The notes under the pieces were generated by a model. It saw nothing but the letters and a program-made list of their open reading frames with translations. It was not told the DNA's origin and did no database searches. A stretch of DNA of 64,000 nt from Escarpia spicata (lineage: Eukaryota > Annelida > Polychaeta > Sabellida > Siboglinidae), in contig OZ023216.1 in the NCBI GenBank assembly GCA_963995525.1, positions 37,809,607 to 37,873,606 of the forward strand, in the 5' to 3' direction. The position numbers were made by a program, and so were the translations under genes. The stretch's first letter is position 1. Every line of letters begins with the position of its first letter. Shown one piece after another: positions 34,701 through 47,715 of this stretch.

Positions 34701-35144
34701 GTAAGAACTGTTATTAATTGTTATGTTTATGCCAATTAGTGGCCATAAGGAACCTTATGTGATTGATTCTTTAAGACTATGTCCATGCTATTGTCTGTAC
34801 GCCATAAAGATTGTGAACGTCACACGCTATGTCTATGACTACCGAATATAAATAACGACGTATTTGCTAGAATTTGTATTGTTGTTGCTGCAAATGTGGT
34901 TATGCATATTTCGCCCAAGTAAGCAATAAGTACAACCCTAGCCATTTTAATTATATGTTGGTTTACACCTTTCTTCATTTTTACGGTTATACAAAAATAT
35001 ACTATATTCAGATTAGAAACGTATGTATCCATCAGCTCACGCTGTTGTCGATTCCCGTCAGTTTAGTAGCAAAATAAGTAAATTAGTAATTACAATAAGT
35101 GCACGTCCTATATTACTACATAATTAATACAACTCACCTGGGAG

Positions 35145-35367
35145 TGGTATATTAGTGAAGTAAGGGGGTTGGAGTAGATATTAGACAATTTCATCAATAC
35201 ATGTCAGTTAAACTATAGCAAGTGATATATATTTGGGAAGGTATTTGAATTCTCTATTCAAATGTGACATAATTACAAGGTAACCAATATGTCATGACGC
35301 CATAATGACATCCTATCTGAACTATTCTACGTAAATCACTTCACATTTAAATATGTGGTTCCGAGAT

Positions 35368-35408
<41 letters not shown>

Positions 35409-35765
35409 AGCCTCCCACGTAAGGAATTTCCGCAATAATGATTTTTCAAGACGTTCGCAAAATATAAATATAAATAAAAACAACTAGATTTCACATTTGT
35501 GAACGTCTTGAAAAACATTGTTGCGAAAAATCCCTAGGTCAGATGGTTTCACCTATCTGAACTACGGACTAAAATGTGAACTAGTTTATATAGAATAGTT
35601 AAGATATAACATCATTACATCATCTTTGCCTAATCATTATGACATATTTGGAAACAGAATTCAAATACCTTTCCAACGATATCTCATTTGCTACAGCTTG
35701 TCTGATAAGTATTAATGGAATGAATTAATATCTACCCCACCCCTTATTTCACTAGTCATGCTTTT
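35145..35765. mobile_element. Foldback MITE with arms of about 200-300 bp
   Basis: The left arm from 35,145 (AGTGAAGTAAGGGGGTTGGA, TTTGGGAAGGTATTTGAATT) is the reverse complement of the right arm ending near 35,765 (GAATTCAAATACCTTTCCAA, CTACCCCACCCCTTATTTCA). Around the centre a tight hairpin is formed by 35,429-35,457 and 35,503-35,528 (CAAGACGTTC / GAACGTCTTG). The left arm alone carries a (CA)n(TA)n insert at 35,370-35,408. No coding sequence. Confidence 0.78.
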
Positions 35766-35774
35766 TGTAATAAA

Positions 35775-36065
35775 TCAATAAAAACTACACGATGGCTTCA
35801 CACCCAGGTGGAAACAACTGGATTTCACATTTGTATATTGTGACCGTCTTGATCGATTGGTGAAGAAATTCCCTAAGTTGGAGGGTTTCACCTATGTGAA
35901 ATACGGACTAAAATGTAGAGTAATTTATAGCATAATACACGTACGACGTCATGGTGACGTCATTACAACATATTTACACATTAATTATGACATATTTGGA
36001 AAGAGTATTAAAATACCTTTCCAATGATTCCTCACTTGCTATAGTTTGGAAGACAACACTGAATT
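35775..36065. mobile_element. Half copy of the same MITE
   Basis: Sequence such as GATTTCACATTTGT, ACGGACTAAAATGT and AAAATACCTTTCCAA in the same order repeats the right arm of the element at 35,463-35,765. The left arm is missing. Confidence 0.65.
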
Positions 36066-36573
36066 ACTGTACTCTTTTGCATTGCTTAGTGTCTAAGTAA
36101 GTTCAAATTAAGGTAAATTATGAAAGACATTGCTGAAATTGTGCAACATAATTCGCGTGTGAACTTGAGGTTATTCAAGTTTGATTCTATACCACTTGCG
36201 AGTTTATGCCAGATCATATTTGTTTTTATATCGATAGTTAAATTAAATAATAAAAGGAGTAAGTGACACTATATCACAAAATAGACAATGACTCACTACA
36301 CGTTCTTCTCATGTTATTAATAAACATAGCAAAACAGTTCATAGAATTGCGGATACATACTGTGCCGTAACATCCGAGTGGTTTGAGTCGCGCCTATCTA
36401 TTCGATGGATATTTTCGATTTTGATAAATTTATTTCATAAATATACATTTCCGGGAGAAAACAAAACTATGGAGTTTTATTATGCACATCATTCCTTGCA
36501 CAGGTCAGCAAATAAGTTGTTTATCCATTCGGCGTCGGAACGAAATTAATATTGAGGCGGCTGACCCCGGCGC
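36066..36573. other. Unassigned AT-rich sequence
   Basis: No gene or repeat recognised. The stretch at 36,300-36,370 (tgttattaa...actgtgccgtaacatccg) recurs with changes at 39,730-39,800, so a dispersed repeat may lie here. Confidence 0.5.
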
Positions 36574-37560
36574 TTCAGTTAATAATAATAATAATAATAA
36601 TAATAAGATAACTTCTATTGCGCCTAAATCCTTGGAAACCAAACTCAGAGGCGCATCAAAACAAAAGGATTGGTCAATCTCTCAAAATCCAAAAGCAGTA
36701 TTCCAGTTGTCAACAGATTGGTCAAGGCGCTAGGGAGCTACGGTCGTAAACATAAGTTTTTTTAATGACGACTGAATTTTGTAATATTTTCAACTGATTT
36801 AACACTAAGACGGAGCATATTCCAAAGAGTTGGTGCAGCAACAGAAAAAGCCCTGGTTCCAACGTTAATGTTGACTCTAGGAACAAAAAGTACGTCAGAA
36901 CTAGATGATCGAAGCTGGATAGGGTTTCTTACAGGAGTAAGCAATGTATGCAAATATGATGGTTGCTTACTGGACAGTATGTAATGGTACAGATCTTAAA
37001 TAGTATACGATATCGTACAGGAAGCCAATGCAAAGACTTCAAAAGTGGCAAAGAGCGAGAAAAACGAGGAGATCTTGTAGCTACTCTTGCTAGACAATTT
37101 TGGACACGCTGAAGTTTTGTGATATCCTTGCTACCGATACTAAAAATGAGGGAATTGCAGTAGTCAAGTCTGCTGCTAGCAAGTGCTGTTGCAATAGTTT
37201 TAGCAACAGAAAATGGCATATACCAGCGAATACGGCGAAGATCGCGAATATGAAAAAACAGCAGCGACATGTTTGATATATGTGTTGTCGGAAATTTAAG
37301 TTACTATCAAAGATCACTCCTAGATTCCGCACCGAGGTTGCTGGCGTGATATACTGATTCAAAATACACGTAGGGAAAAACATCCAGTTTACGCTGCATC
37401 GGAGTACCAATATTGATAAATTCAGTTTTATTTGCATTTAATTTCAATTTCCTGTCAGTCATCGAGTGGAAGATATCATGAAGGCAATCACTAAGTTGGT
37501 TAAGGGAGTAGCCAACGAAATGTAGATCTGAGTATCATCAGCATAAAGATGATGATCTAA
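36574..37560 (-). pseudogene. CR1/L2-like LINE, 3' fragment with (ATT)n tail
   Basis: The minus strand reads ATSVRNLGVIFDSNLNFRQH, then RRIRWYMPFSVAKTIATALA, SSRLDYCNSLIFSI, KLQRVQNCLARVATRSPRFS and LLKSLHWLPVRYRILFKICT, then SSSSDVLFVPRVNINVGTRA and FSVAAPTLWN: the thumb and C-terminal region of a CR1/L2 reverse transcriptase. Two frame changes occur. The element ends at a (TTA)n run (36,574-36,606 on the plus strand), the typical tail. Only the last 1 kb was inserted, as is usual for 5'-truncated LINEs. Confidence 0.83.
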
Positions 37561-37618
37561 GTTATGTCTTTGTATAACAGAGCTGTGCCAGATATGCCGT
37601 AGCACTTTAATAGGCGTT

Positions 37619-38238
<620 letters not shown>

Positions 38239-38580
38239 ATGTCATTGCGATTACGGCGCGTCGACATTTCACGCCCCACACATTATTCCATTCAGGCGGT
38301 TCAAATGTCGGGTGTCGTTGATGGTATTATCATCCTGAAGAGAAAGAGCCGGACGTCGATGGAGCGGTTACAACATCGCCAGCGTCATACACGAAACGCA
38401 ATGCCACCTGAAATGTCGCACGCAGAAGCCGCTTCGAGTCACTCTCGGCAGCAGGAAGTTGGACGCAGGTTGCCGCTGACACCGGCCACACGACGTGTTT
38501 CAATTATGCTGTTCGGCCAGACACCTGTGACCAGTACCTCTAGTGCCCGGCAGCTAACTTCAGGCCGAGGGCGACTTTGG

Positions 38581-38623
38581 ATGGTGCTAGCTTGGTGCCA
38601 CGTCATTTCTTCTGTCGCGACAG
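38581..38623 (+). CDS. iGluR gene 2, exon 1 (signal peptide)
   Basis: MVLAWCHVISSVATG has the length and hydrophobicity of a signal peptide and ends at GACAG|GTAAGA in phase 1, which joins the next exon at 40,897 in frame. The open frame extends upstream to an ATG at 38,239 (another 114 codons rich in R, S and T). I prefer the later ATG because it places the hydrophobic segment at the N-terminus and because the two related exons at 33.9 and 34.7 kb share only this part convincingly. The 5' untranslated region and promoter are not defined. Confidence 0.6.
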
Positions 38624-40896
38624 GTAAGAACTGCTGTTGTCCCCCATGAAAACGTGAATGCTGCTTTCTATTTGCACATTACATCAAACAAAATATGTTT
38701 ATATCAATGTAGGTTAACAGCGTCAGTTATTTATGTGTGATTACTGAATAGTATCCGTTGACTGTACGATACGTTATAATAATGTAACAATGTAGCCGAT
38801 ATCTCAGACGACATTGCTGAGGAAAAGCTTGAATGATAATAATAGAACACTATTAATTCAAGAGCGTCGTACTCGACCTGTCACGTTGAGTTTGTGGCAT
38901 GGCTACAGAACTCGTTGTGGCGTAAAGCCTACCACTGGATTATTTATCGCGCTAGACGAGTAAGATGTTAAAGCTGAAGTCGACTGTAAAGTTGGCTTTG
39001 TTGTCAGGATATGCAGCGTGTTGATGGTGACAGCATATTTGTAAGTTTGTTCGGTGACTGTAGTTTGGTAATAAATATATGTTTTGACAATGTTTTCGCG
39101 CTGCCATAATACAACGCTCCTATTCAGAATTATGACAAGTAGCACACTTGTCTGATGACAATATTTCCTATGTCACACTATAGTAAGCAAATACAAACCC
39201 AACCAGATGCATTAAGTTTGTTAATAAAGGTATTTATTTTGATAATACATTCTACTATTCCTTTTTTTCTGGTTGATGTTTTCCCATGGTTGTACAAACA
39301 ATGTCTTTAAGATTACGATCGTGTATCTGGTTCTCAGAATACGACTAAGTCGACGCCATGTATTTAAACAAAATATATTTGTTTTAAAGAAAATGTACAT
39401 TGGCCAGTAGGGATGATGGAGGACGGCATCAATCTCAAATGTGTGGAATGTACACCCATCTCAGTACAGGCCAAGATCACACATCTCAAGCATATTCAAT
39501 ATATATTGTGATTTTCATACATTGCTGAGATTTGTAGAGATAATTGCAAGATGATTCATTGTAAACTAATTTAAGAGCGTGTGATCAAGTGACAACAAGT
39601 CTTGTACTCGCTGGTGCTCCAGTGAGCTGCATAATTGCATATCGGTATTTCACTGAACTAGTCTACCGTCAGGTGACACGGGAGTAAACAAACACTCTGG
39701 TGATGAGAATCTGTTGCCCAAAACACTTGTCATGTTATTAAAACACATAGAAAAATAGTCTACAGAATTCCAGATACTTACTGTGCCGTAACATCCGGAA
39801 GAGAACGAAACAAATACGCGTTTTGTCCGGTATCGTCAAACCACCTCGTTGTCACTTGCTTTTTCCCATTTCTCATTTGGTATTTCACGGCATCTGAGCA
39901 TCGTGTGTCTAAGCAAGTCGTAGAGTGTATTGTAATAAAAGAGCAATCACATCAATTATTTAGATCTCAGACCTCCCAGACGTAATTAACGATCGACCCA
40001 TGTGGAAACGGCTGATCTGAATTTTAGCACCGTGTAAACTGCAGATTTATTTAATATCATTTCATGGTAACTGGTATACTAACACACCTGAGTATCGCAT
40101 TAAATCACAAATGCCAATCCTACTAAATATTCGTGCTGGCTTCCGGGCACAAGCTCATACCAAATGTGCAAAGGATTGCGGCCAACAAAGAGCACCTGGC
40201 TGCTTATGCAATAACAATATACTAACCACACCTATTAAGATTTTACGGGTTTCTGTGTATAACTTAGCTCGTAGCCTTGTAACGTGTTTTGTTTTGAAAA
40301 CGGATTAGTGATAAGATGGTGACGTTAAAATCTGATACTTCTAACCCAGTAAAAAGCCTACAACCCAAATAATATGTCTTCAAATATACAACATGGAGTA
40401 TTCGTACACATACACTGAGGAATTTAATAATGAACACAATTCGTTAAAACATCCGACAGCGGCTTTTTGTATTTTGAAAGCGTTCTTTTAACATGACAAT
40501 GGATATTGTTTGATGGTGAATTGTCTTTTTGCGCTCAACATCTTCATGAAACAATCTGATGGAGCACGTTGCACCAGAGCTGGTCAGGCCTCTCGCCAAA
40601 TTAACAAAACTACGAAAAGTCGTTGCCATTTGGGGTATAAATCTGGTATGAGAAAATAAAAACTGTTGTTATAGCGTTGCTTGTTGTGATGATAACAGAA
40701 TCCCCGCTGGGTCAACAAGAAGGTGTGGAATTGAGTCGCTCATTATTAAACTCTATATTTTACAGATACCTTAAATAAAGTACTCACATTCATATGTTAT
40801 TAGTGCGATTTTGGCTCAATCTGTGCACACGCTCACAATACAAATTAGTGCATTGTGCGAGTAATTGTGTTAGCTGTAATGGATGATTCGCTTCAG
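38624..40896. other. Intron 1 of iGluR gene 2
   Basis: No coding sequence recognised. 39,730-39,800 resembles 36,300-36,370. Confidence 0.55.
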
Positions 40897-41034
40897 GATT
40901 TCCATCTGCGATCTTCCAGACGAAGCCGAGTTTGAGCGACTTGCTCGGGAGGAACTGCAGTGTACGCATGACCGGAAGTGGCGTGATTAATGTCGTCACC
41001 GAGGCCTCCTTCTACGGCAGATATTTTCATTACG
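40897..41034 (+). CDS. iGluR gene 2, exon 2 (amino-terminal domain)
   Basis: After TTCGCTTCAG, the only frame that fits the phase of exon 1 is open across the exon: GFPSAIFQTKPSLSDLLGRN, then CSVRMTGSGVINVVTEASFY and GRYFHY, ending TTACG|GTATAC in phase 1, which fits exon 3. The sequence itself is not conserved enough for me to recognise it alone; the call rests on phase, splice sites and position. Confidence 0.6.
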
Positions 41035-41502
41035 GTATACGCTATGACATTATGTATATAGAATAAATGCGGTTCCTGATTTTGTCAAACTGAATATGGA
41101 CTTTGTTAATGTTTTGGGGAGAAAATAAATACTGAATTTGTGTTCTATGCAGTACTGAAAACATAGCACCACAAATAATTGCATACATTAAAGGGTATAT
41201 GTGTGTACAAATTTGTGCGGACACACTGGCTGCATGTGAACTTCTCCCTAGATTGAATCAGTTATTCTAAATAAATGCAGTAACTTGCACTAAGGCAACA
41301 TGTTAATGCTACCTAAAAATCAACGTACTTTTACGTACGATGTTGCGTATAGTGTTAATGCCCTCAAATACAAGTTAAAAACAGCAACTACACAAATGCA
41401 TTACTGAATTAAAATATATATCGATGAGAGGGTTGCATTTGTGATTTGTTGTGTGAAAATAAGCAAGATTTATGCTAACCGTGGTTTCACTGTACCTTTC
41501 AG

Positions 41503-41757
41503 AGAAGACGATTTCAGCCAAGAACATAGTGACCCCTACCATGTACATCTCTGAACCAACATTAGCTGCCTTATTTAATGGATGGAGTTCATCAGCGGCA
41601 GATATATTCCTCGAAAGATATTGTCACGAGAAAGATGAAACACCTCGATGGGAAGCCAGAACGATGACGGACATTCGACTGGGAGAGGTGACTGCTGCTG
41701 TCGCGGAATACTTGGAGTGGGACGATGTTGTTATTCTGACAGACGGTGGAAGCGACG
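41503..41757 (+). CDS. iGluR gene 2, exon 3 (amino-terminal domain)
   Basis: Acceptor CCTTTCAG, donor GACG|GTTAGT. It encodes KTISAKNIVTPTMYISEPTL, AALFNGWSSSAADIFLERYC and VTAAVAEYLEWDDVVILTDG. The last stretch is the usual 'AVA..L..F.W..V.I.YD' block of periplasmic-binding-type receptor domains (lobe 1 to lobe 2). The phase joins exons on both sides. Confidence 0.75.
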
Positions 41758-41870
41758 GTTAGTTGTTTCATGCGTTCGCTTCCGCACCTTTGACACCGAT
41801 GCAGTACTCGTGTAACGTAATTCAGTGTCTTCATGTTGTCTTGCAATTATGGCACTAATCACAGCCTCAG

Positions 41871-42104
<234 letters not shown>

Positions 42105-42239
42105 ATGCGTGAATGCATATATAAGCCTGAATTCACGTACGTATGTTCATATTCACGTATGTACGTAAGTAGGTATGTACGTACTTACGTATGTTTATAT
42201 GTATGTATTTATGATTGTATGTATGTATGTCTTGTCAAA

Positions 42240-45200
42240 TGGTCTTTTCAAATTTGTTTCTAAACATAATCTGTTTTTTTCTATCTCTGACACTTTAAGT
42301 AGCTACTTATCATGCACCGCTTTAGCTTTACATGAACACAATACAAATATTATTAAACAAAATCTAGTAACTCGAACACTAAAGGCACACACTCTTACTA
42401 AAACGTTACTGCACATTGAAAATATGCTGATCCCATGAAAATAAAAAATACACTGAAATGATAACTGACGAAACGTTTCTCCAATTTACAGGTGGTATTA
42501 CAAATAATTGTCTAAATAATATTCTAAACATCAGTAATACTGTTGATGAAAATACTGAATTGCCAACAATACGCCGATCGTCATATTATGATTTTGAAAA
42601 AATTAATTTGTTAGTTCAAAACAATAATGAACATTTCAGTATCCTAAGCTTAAATATACAGTCCATTAATGCAACGTTTAGTGAGCTCGAGGCATTTGTA
42701 AATTACTTGTCTTCTTTAAATTAAAAATTTAGCATAATATGTCTCCAGGAGAGCTGGTTATCTGATAATGATGAGTTATCACTAATTCAATTAAATTGAT
42801 ATGACTGTATATCCCAAGGAAAAAGTTGCAGCACCACAGGGGGATTATTACTATAATATAGATAAACACTTTGATTATGAAGTAAAGATTAAATAAAATA
42901 TGTATGAACAATGGAAGGGACAAATAATACAAGTAAATGGAGGAGGCTTATCGCAAACAGTCACTATAGGAAATATATATCGACCTCCAAGGCCTTTAAC
43001 TGAAAACTATAACGAATTTATAAATGATTTACAGTGGTTATATCATCTATGCAACATCATCAAAACAACAACCTTATTCTTGCAGGGGACTACAATATAA
43101 ATATGCTAAAAATAAACGAGCAACAACACTGTAGCACTTTCTTTGACATGTTAACTTCATTTAGTCTCTTCCCCCAAATTACTCTTCCTACAAGGTTCAC
43201 AACATGTACAGGTACACTTATTGATATTTGTTTGTAATTTAACGAAGCATATTTTGCAAAGTACAGCAGGAATATTAATTTAAAAGTTTTCTGATCATCA
43301 CCCATATTTTATGCTTATGAACACTGCTCTAAAAGAGGAACATACTACAAAATTGTGTACGAGTTAATGTACAAAATAAAGAGGCTAAAAAGTCAGAAAT
43401 TATATAATCTCTTCTGAAATACATAAACAATTTAAATGCTGATCCAAACCATAATTATAACATTATCATCAATGAAATTAATCAAGCTAAAAATAAGTTT
43501 ATGACTAGCAAATTAGTGAAATTTAATAAATATAGACATACAAAATCTACATGGATAACTCAAGGCTTGCTAACCTCAATACGATACAGAGACAAACTTG
43601 ACAAACAATTCAAAATCACAAACCCTGAATGTTCTTAATATGGCATATTATTGATTAATCTAAAAACATACAATAATATTTTTAAAAGAAGTTTTCGCAA
43701 AGCAAAGCAATCATATTTTAATCAATTTAAATTTGATATAAAAAACACTTGAAAAACTATAAATGAAATCCTGTCTAAACATGAAATGAATAAATCATTT
43801 CCTAAATATTTTAAAGAATCCGATTCTACTGTGGCAGACAAATTAGAAATTGCAAATAAATTCAATACATTATTTACCGACATAGGTAGTAATCTGGCTA
43901 ATGATATTAAATACAAAGGCATTCATGATCATTCATATTATCTAAATAAAATAGTAAACTGTAATTTTACATTTAAATATGTTGAAGATGATACCATAAA
44001 GAGAACAATAATTAATATACCCATCAAAAGTAGCTGTGGGTGTGATGGTTTCTCTACCAGACTGCTAAAAATGCTTGAACCTGCACTAACCAAATCTTTA
44101 ACTTTATTAACAAATCAAGTATTAACCACAGGAATATTCCCTGATAAACTAAACATTGCTAAGGTAATTCCCATTTATAAAAAGGTGAGCCAGCAGTATT
44201 CATTACTTATAGACCCATATCTCTTCTACCAGCTATTAAAAAAGTACTTGAAGAATTTTTTGGGGAACAATTATCATCTAATTTTAAAGACTAAGCTTTT
44301 TTATGACCATCAGTATGGATTCCGACCTAAACATTCAATTGAATACGCAGCACTAGAATTAATAGATAGAATAATAACCAACCTGGATAAGGATGAAATA
44401 CCCATTAATATTTACCTAGATCTTTCCAAAGCCTTTGATACCATTGACCATTTAATTTTAATTGACAAATTGAAATATTATGGTATACATGGAACACATC
44501 TGAACTTATTCAGCAGTTACCTAAGAAATCGAAAACAATATACGGAAATTGACAATATAAAATCAAATATGTTATCAATAACAACAGGTGTACCACAAGG
44601 TTCAATCTTAGGACCCCTGTTATTCATCATCAGCTGATGATACAACTCTATCAAGTATACTAAACACTTTCAGCTATAATAAACATGACGACAATTTTGA
44701 ATCTAAAATTTTATAAATGAAAAACTTTTTAAAATAAATCAATGGCTCAAAATAATAAAAATTTCGCTAAACATAGCAAAATCGAAATACATGACACTTC
44801 AAAAGGCAAAGAAAAATATACAGACATTTACTCTGAAGATAGACAATATCAAAGAATTTAATTTTGGGGTTTAATTATAGATACAAATCTAAACTGGAAA
44901 AAGCACACTGAAAAAATATCAAATGCTTGTTCTAAAAAAATGACATTTTAAATAAATTGAAACATGTGTTACCTCTTCATATTAAAATAATATTATGTAA
45001 TTCTTTAATAGTGCCACACATTAATTATTGCATTATGGTATGGAGCTTTCAATCAAATAGAATAATAAAACTTCAAAAAAGCCCTGAGAGTTATTACCTT
45101 AACTAATTATAATTCCCACACAGAACCACTTCACAAAAAACTCAACTTGTTAAAAGTAGATGACATTCTTAAATTACAACAATTACAATTTTACTATAAA

Positions 45201-45862
45201 TATCTACACAATGACTTACCAGTTTATTTACAAAACTGGAGGATAGTGTTTAACTATGATGTACATAATCACGATACAAGAGTCAAGAATAAAATATACA
45301 CTTATAAAATTAAACATGAATTTGCTAAGAAATGCCTTAGGCATAATTTACCACTTTTACTAAATAATATTCCTGATATTGTCAAAGAAAAGCTTAGTAC
45401 ACACAATTCACAAGGATTTGCTAAGTATGTTAAACTTTATTTTTTACAAAACTATCAAGTAACATGCACCAGGCAAAATTGCTATATATGTATGCAAAAT
45501 TAAGAACCGACAACCACCTGTCAACTTGATACAGTACAAAACAGTGCCTAAACGACAAACTCTATAATCATGTAAGCTTGCTCACACTACACATATACAT
45601 ACATATTATGTTCTTCTTTTTCTGAAAGAATTTCATTAGGTGAAGTATTGATTCAGTTAAAGTTTTATTACAAAATGTGGCTCCTCGATAGCGACTACCA
45701 CAGTCTTAGAGGAGTCTTCTGACCTTACTTTTCGTTATTTATCATACATTATGCCATGTTCACTATAAGGTTATATATTTGTATTATTTTATTTTTTGAC
45801 ATGGATCTAGTGTATATATTATTTGAAATGTCTGGGTCAAATAAAACAAATTCTTCTTCTTC
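42240..45862 (+). pseudogene. LINE retrotransposon B in the iGluR intron
   Basis: Endonuclease start at 42,458-42,830: HFSILSLNIQSINATFSELE, a stop, then IICLQESWLSDNDELSL. YRPPRPLTENYNEFINDL and LAGDYNINMLKI, TLIDICL follow. Reverse transcriptase at 43,786-44,637: [76 protein letters not shown] and [14 protein letters not shown]; the following FADD box is lost in a frame break. The C-terminal part (45,147-45,503) reads KVDDILKLQQLQFYYKYLHN and ends RQNCYICMQN. The tail is AATAAAACAAATTCTTC followed by an ATGT microsatellite. Same strand as the receptor. Jockey/CR1-like by motif style; dead. Confidence 0.83.
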
Positions 45863-46100
45863 TATGTATGTATGTATGTATGTATGTATGTATGTATGTA
45901 TGTATGTATGTATGTAGTATGTAGTATGTATGTATGTATGTATGTATGTATGTGTGTATGTATGTATGTATGTATGTACGTCTGTAGGTATGTATGTATC
46001 TATGTATGCATGTATGCATGTATGCATGTATGTATGTACGTATGTACGTATATGTGTATGCCCGCATATATGTATGCATGCATGTATGCGTGTATGCATA
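45863..46100. repeat. (ATGT)n microsatellite at the LINE 3' end
   Basis: Tetranucleotide ATGT repeat starting directly at the LINE tail; probably expanded from the tail or a target site. Confidence 0.93.
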
Positions 46101-46308
46101 TATGTTATGCCAAGTCATCACACATCACCCTGCTACCCATTCCTTTAACATACAATAGACTCCTCACGACGACACTACCCTTTGCAATGACGTTACATGG
46201 CAGCTGTTACTGGAATTACATATCAAACATTTCAGTTTCATATCGAGTCTTTTATCTTGCGATGCTTGATCTACAGTAAGTTATAAGCGACCTTTTCATT
46301 CTGACCAG

Positions 46309-46487
46309 AAGTGCTGCCGCAGTACAGTAAGATGAACGGCAAACCAGCGACGTGTTCGATTTTTCCAATCAACGTTGGACAAGAAGCGGCTAACATCGAG
46401 GAAGCGTTCGACTTAGTAGCAGAATTTCGTGAAAGACATTTTATCATAGCGTGTAGCATCAACTGTATCAGGGAGGTGTTTTATCAG
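46309..46487 (+). CDS. iGluR gene 2, exon 4 (amino-terminal domain)
   Basis: Acceptor TTCTGACCAG, donor TATCAG|GTAAGC. VLPQYSKMNGKPATCSIFPI, then EEAFDLVAEFRERHFIIACS and INCIREVFYQ, the 'K......FI..C......E.F.QA' block of receptor amino-terminal domains. Enters in phase 1 and leaves in phase 0. Lies just 3' of the LINE insertion. Confidence 0.78.
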
Positions 46488-46884
46488 GTAAGCGGAATTT
46501 TTATTTATTTTGTACAATATTTCGAGTTCCTTGATGCGCCTCTGAGCTTGGTTTCCAGGGATATATAAGCGCAGTAGACGTTACCTTATTATTATTTGGC
46601 CAGATTTCGTTTGCAAACGTTAGACGTCAAGTGTGGATCATAGTTAATTCATGGTTAGAACAAAATGTCTTACTCTTAAAGAATAACCCTGAGCTCTACT
46701 AATCTAGCTGTCGTTCTTAAACGAACAACGTCATTAACCGAACGTTGCCCGAATCCAATAACTGTGATTTCTTTCTTCAGACCGATGCCAAGTAATAAAA
46801 TGCATTATCTATTGCTGTAAATTACATAAGTTGTAGTTGAATACAACATCAGTATTTTATAGTTATACTCCTTTCGTTTCTCAG

Positions 46885-47055
46885 GCAAATACATTTGACG
46901 CACGTAAAAACCAACAAGGTTTCTTCACCTTCTCGCATAAGTGGATCATTGTCGCGAAGGAACTGAGTCAACTGGAAGACATCGAAGTATTCCTTGGCAA
47001 CGTGTCCAACGTGGTGGCTCTTGTACTGCCTAATACTACACACACCATTCTACAG
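46885..47055 (+). CDS. iGluR gene 2, exon 5 (amino-terminal domain)
   Basis: Acceptor CGTTTCTCAG, donor CTACAG|GTATTG, both phase 0. ANTFDARKNQQGFFTFSHKW, IIVAKELSQLEDIEVFLGNV and VALVLPNTTHTILQ. The stretch after a strand ending in ...FTFSHKWIIVAKEL is typical of the 'hwil.s.d....dle' part of this domain. Confidence 0.75.
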
Positions 47056-47604
47056 GTATTGTAGCGGTTCACGGGTAACTATTTGACTTCTTCGTATAGG
47101 GGTTTGTGTGGTAACTTACATTAGCATATGTGTTTGAGACAACGTAAAAAGCATAGTAGACATTTGGCAGACAAAACAGCTATACTGCTATTGTTGGTGT
47201 GAATATAATAATTTATTATTTTAAGTTTAAAACATATAATTACATATATATATAAATATATATATATGACTATACGACATTCTATTTGTGCTATGTCTCT
47301 GCAACAATTGAACTCTGCAATAGGCGCCAATGTGCACGTTAATGAATACATTTGCAAACTGTTTTCATGTTTTGATCAGAGGGAGATTTAATGTTCACAT
47401 AATATAAAAAAAAATTATAGTTCATTATTAATTATTATCGTTAATACCTCAACATGTCTTCCACATAAACAAATATGCGATTTCTTCTTCTTCTTCTGAT
47501 AAATATAATTTACTTATAGTTTGCATAATGTATGGTATTATTGTTGTTGTTCGAATTTATTGCCATTCCATAATATTGATAAGGTACTCTGTTATATTTG
47601 TCAG

Positions 47605-47715
47605 CGGGAAGTGGACGAACTGAATAGAATGGCGAGGGTGCTGGTCATGACAGCCGCCAACGAATACCACGTGATAACTGGAACGCCATTCGTATTACGA
47701 ATCGCTTCCTTCAAC
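47605..47715 (+). CDS. iGluR gene 2, exon 6 (amino-terminal domain, late part)
   Basis: Acceptor ATATTTGTCAG, donor TTCAAC|GTACGT, both phase 0. REVDELNRMARVLVMTAANE and YHVITGTPFVLRIASFN. The frame joins exons 5 and 7 without interruption. The motif alone is weak. Confidence 0.62.

Larger units (their letters stand above)
33769..35078. repeat. Tandem duplication, units of about 520-540 bp
   Basis: 33,769-34,290 and 34,539-35,078 are nearly identical (starting TGCTGATAGATGAACATAGC, ending GTCAGTTTAGTAGCAAAATA), separated by about 250 bp. The second unit carries an extra 24 bases after the donor. Each unit includes one copy of the signal-peptide exon. A third, more diverged relative of the exon lies at 38.5 kb. 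Confidence 0.88.
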
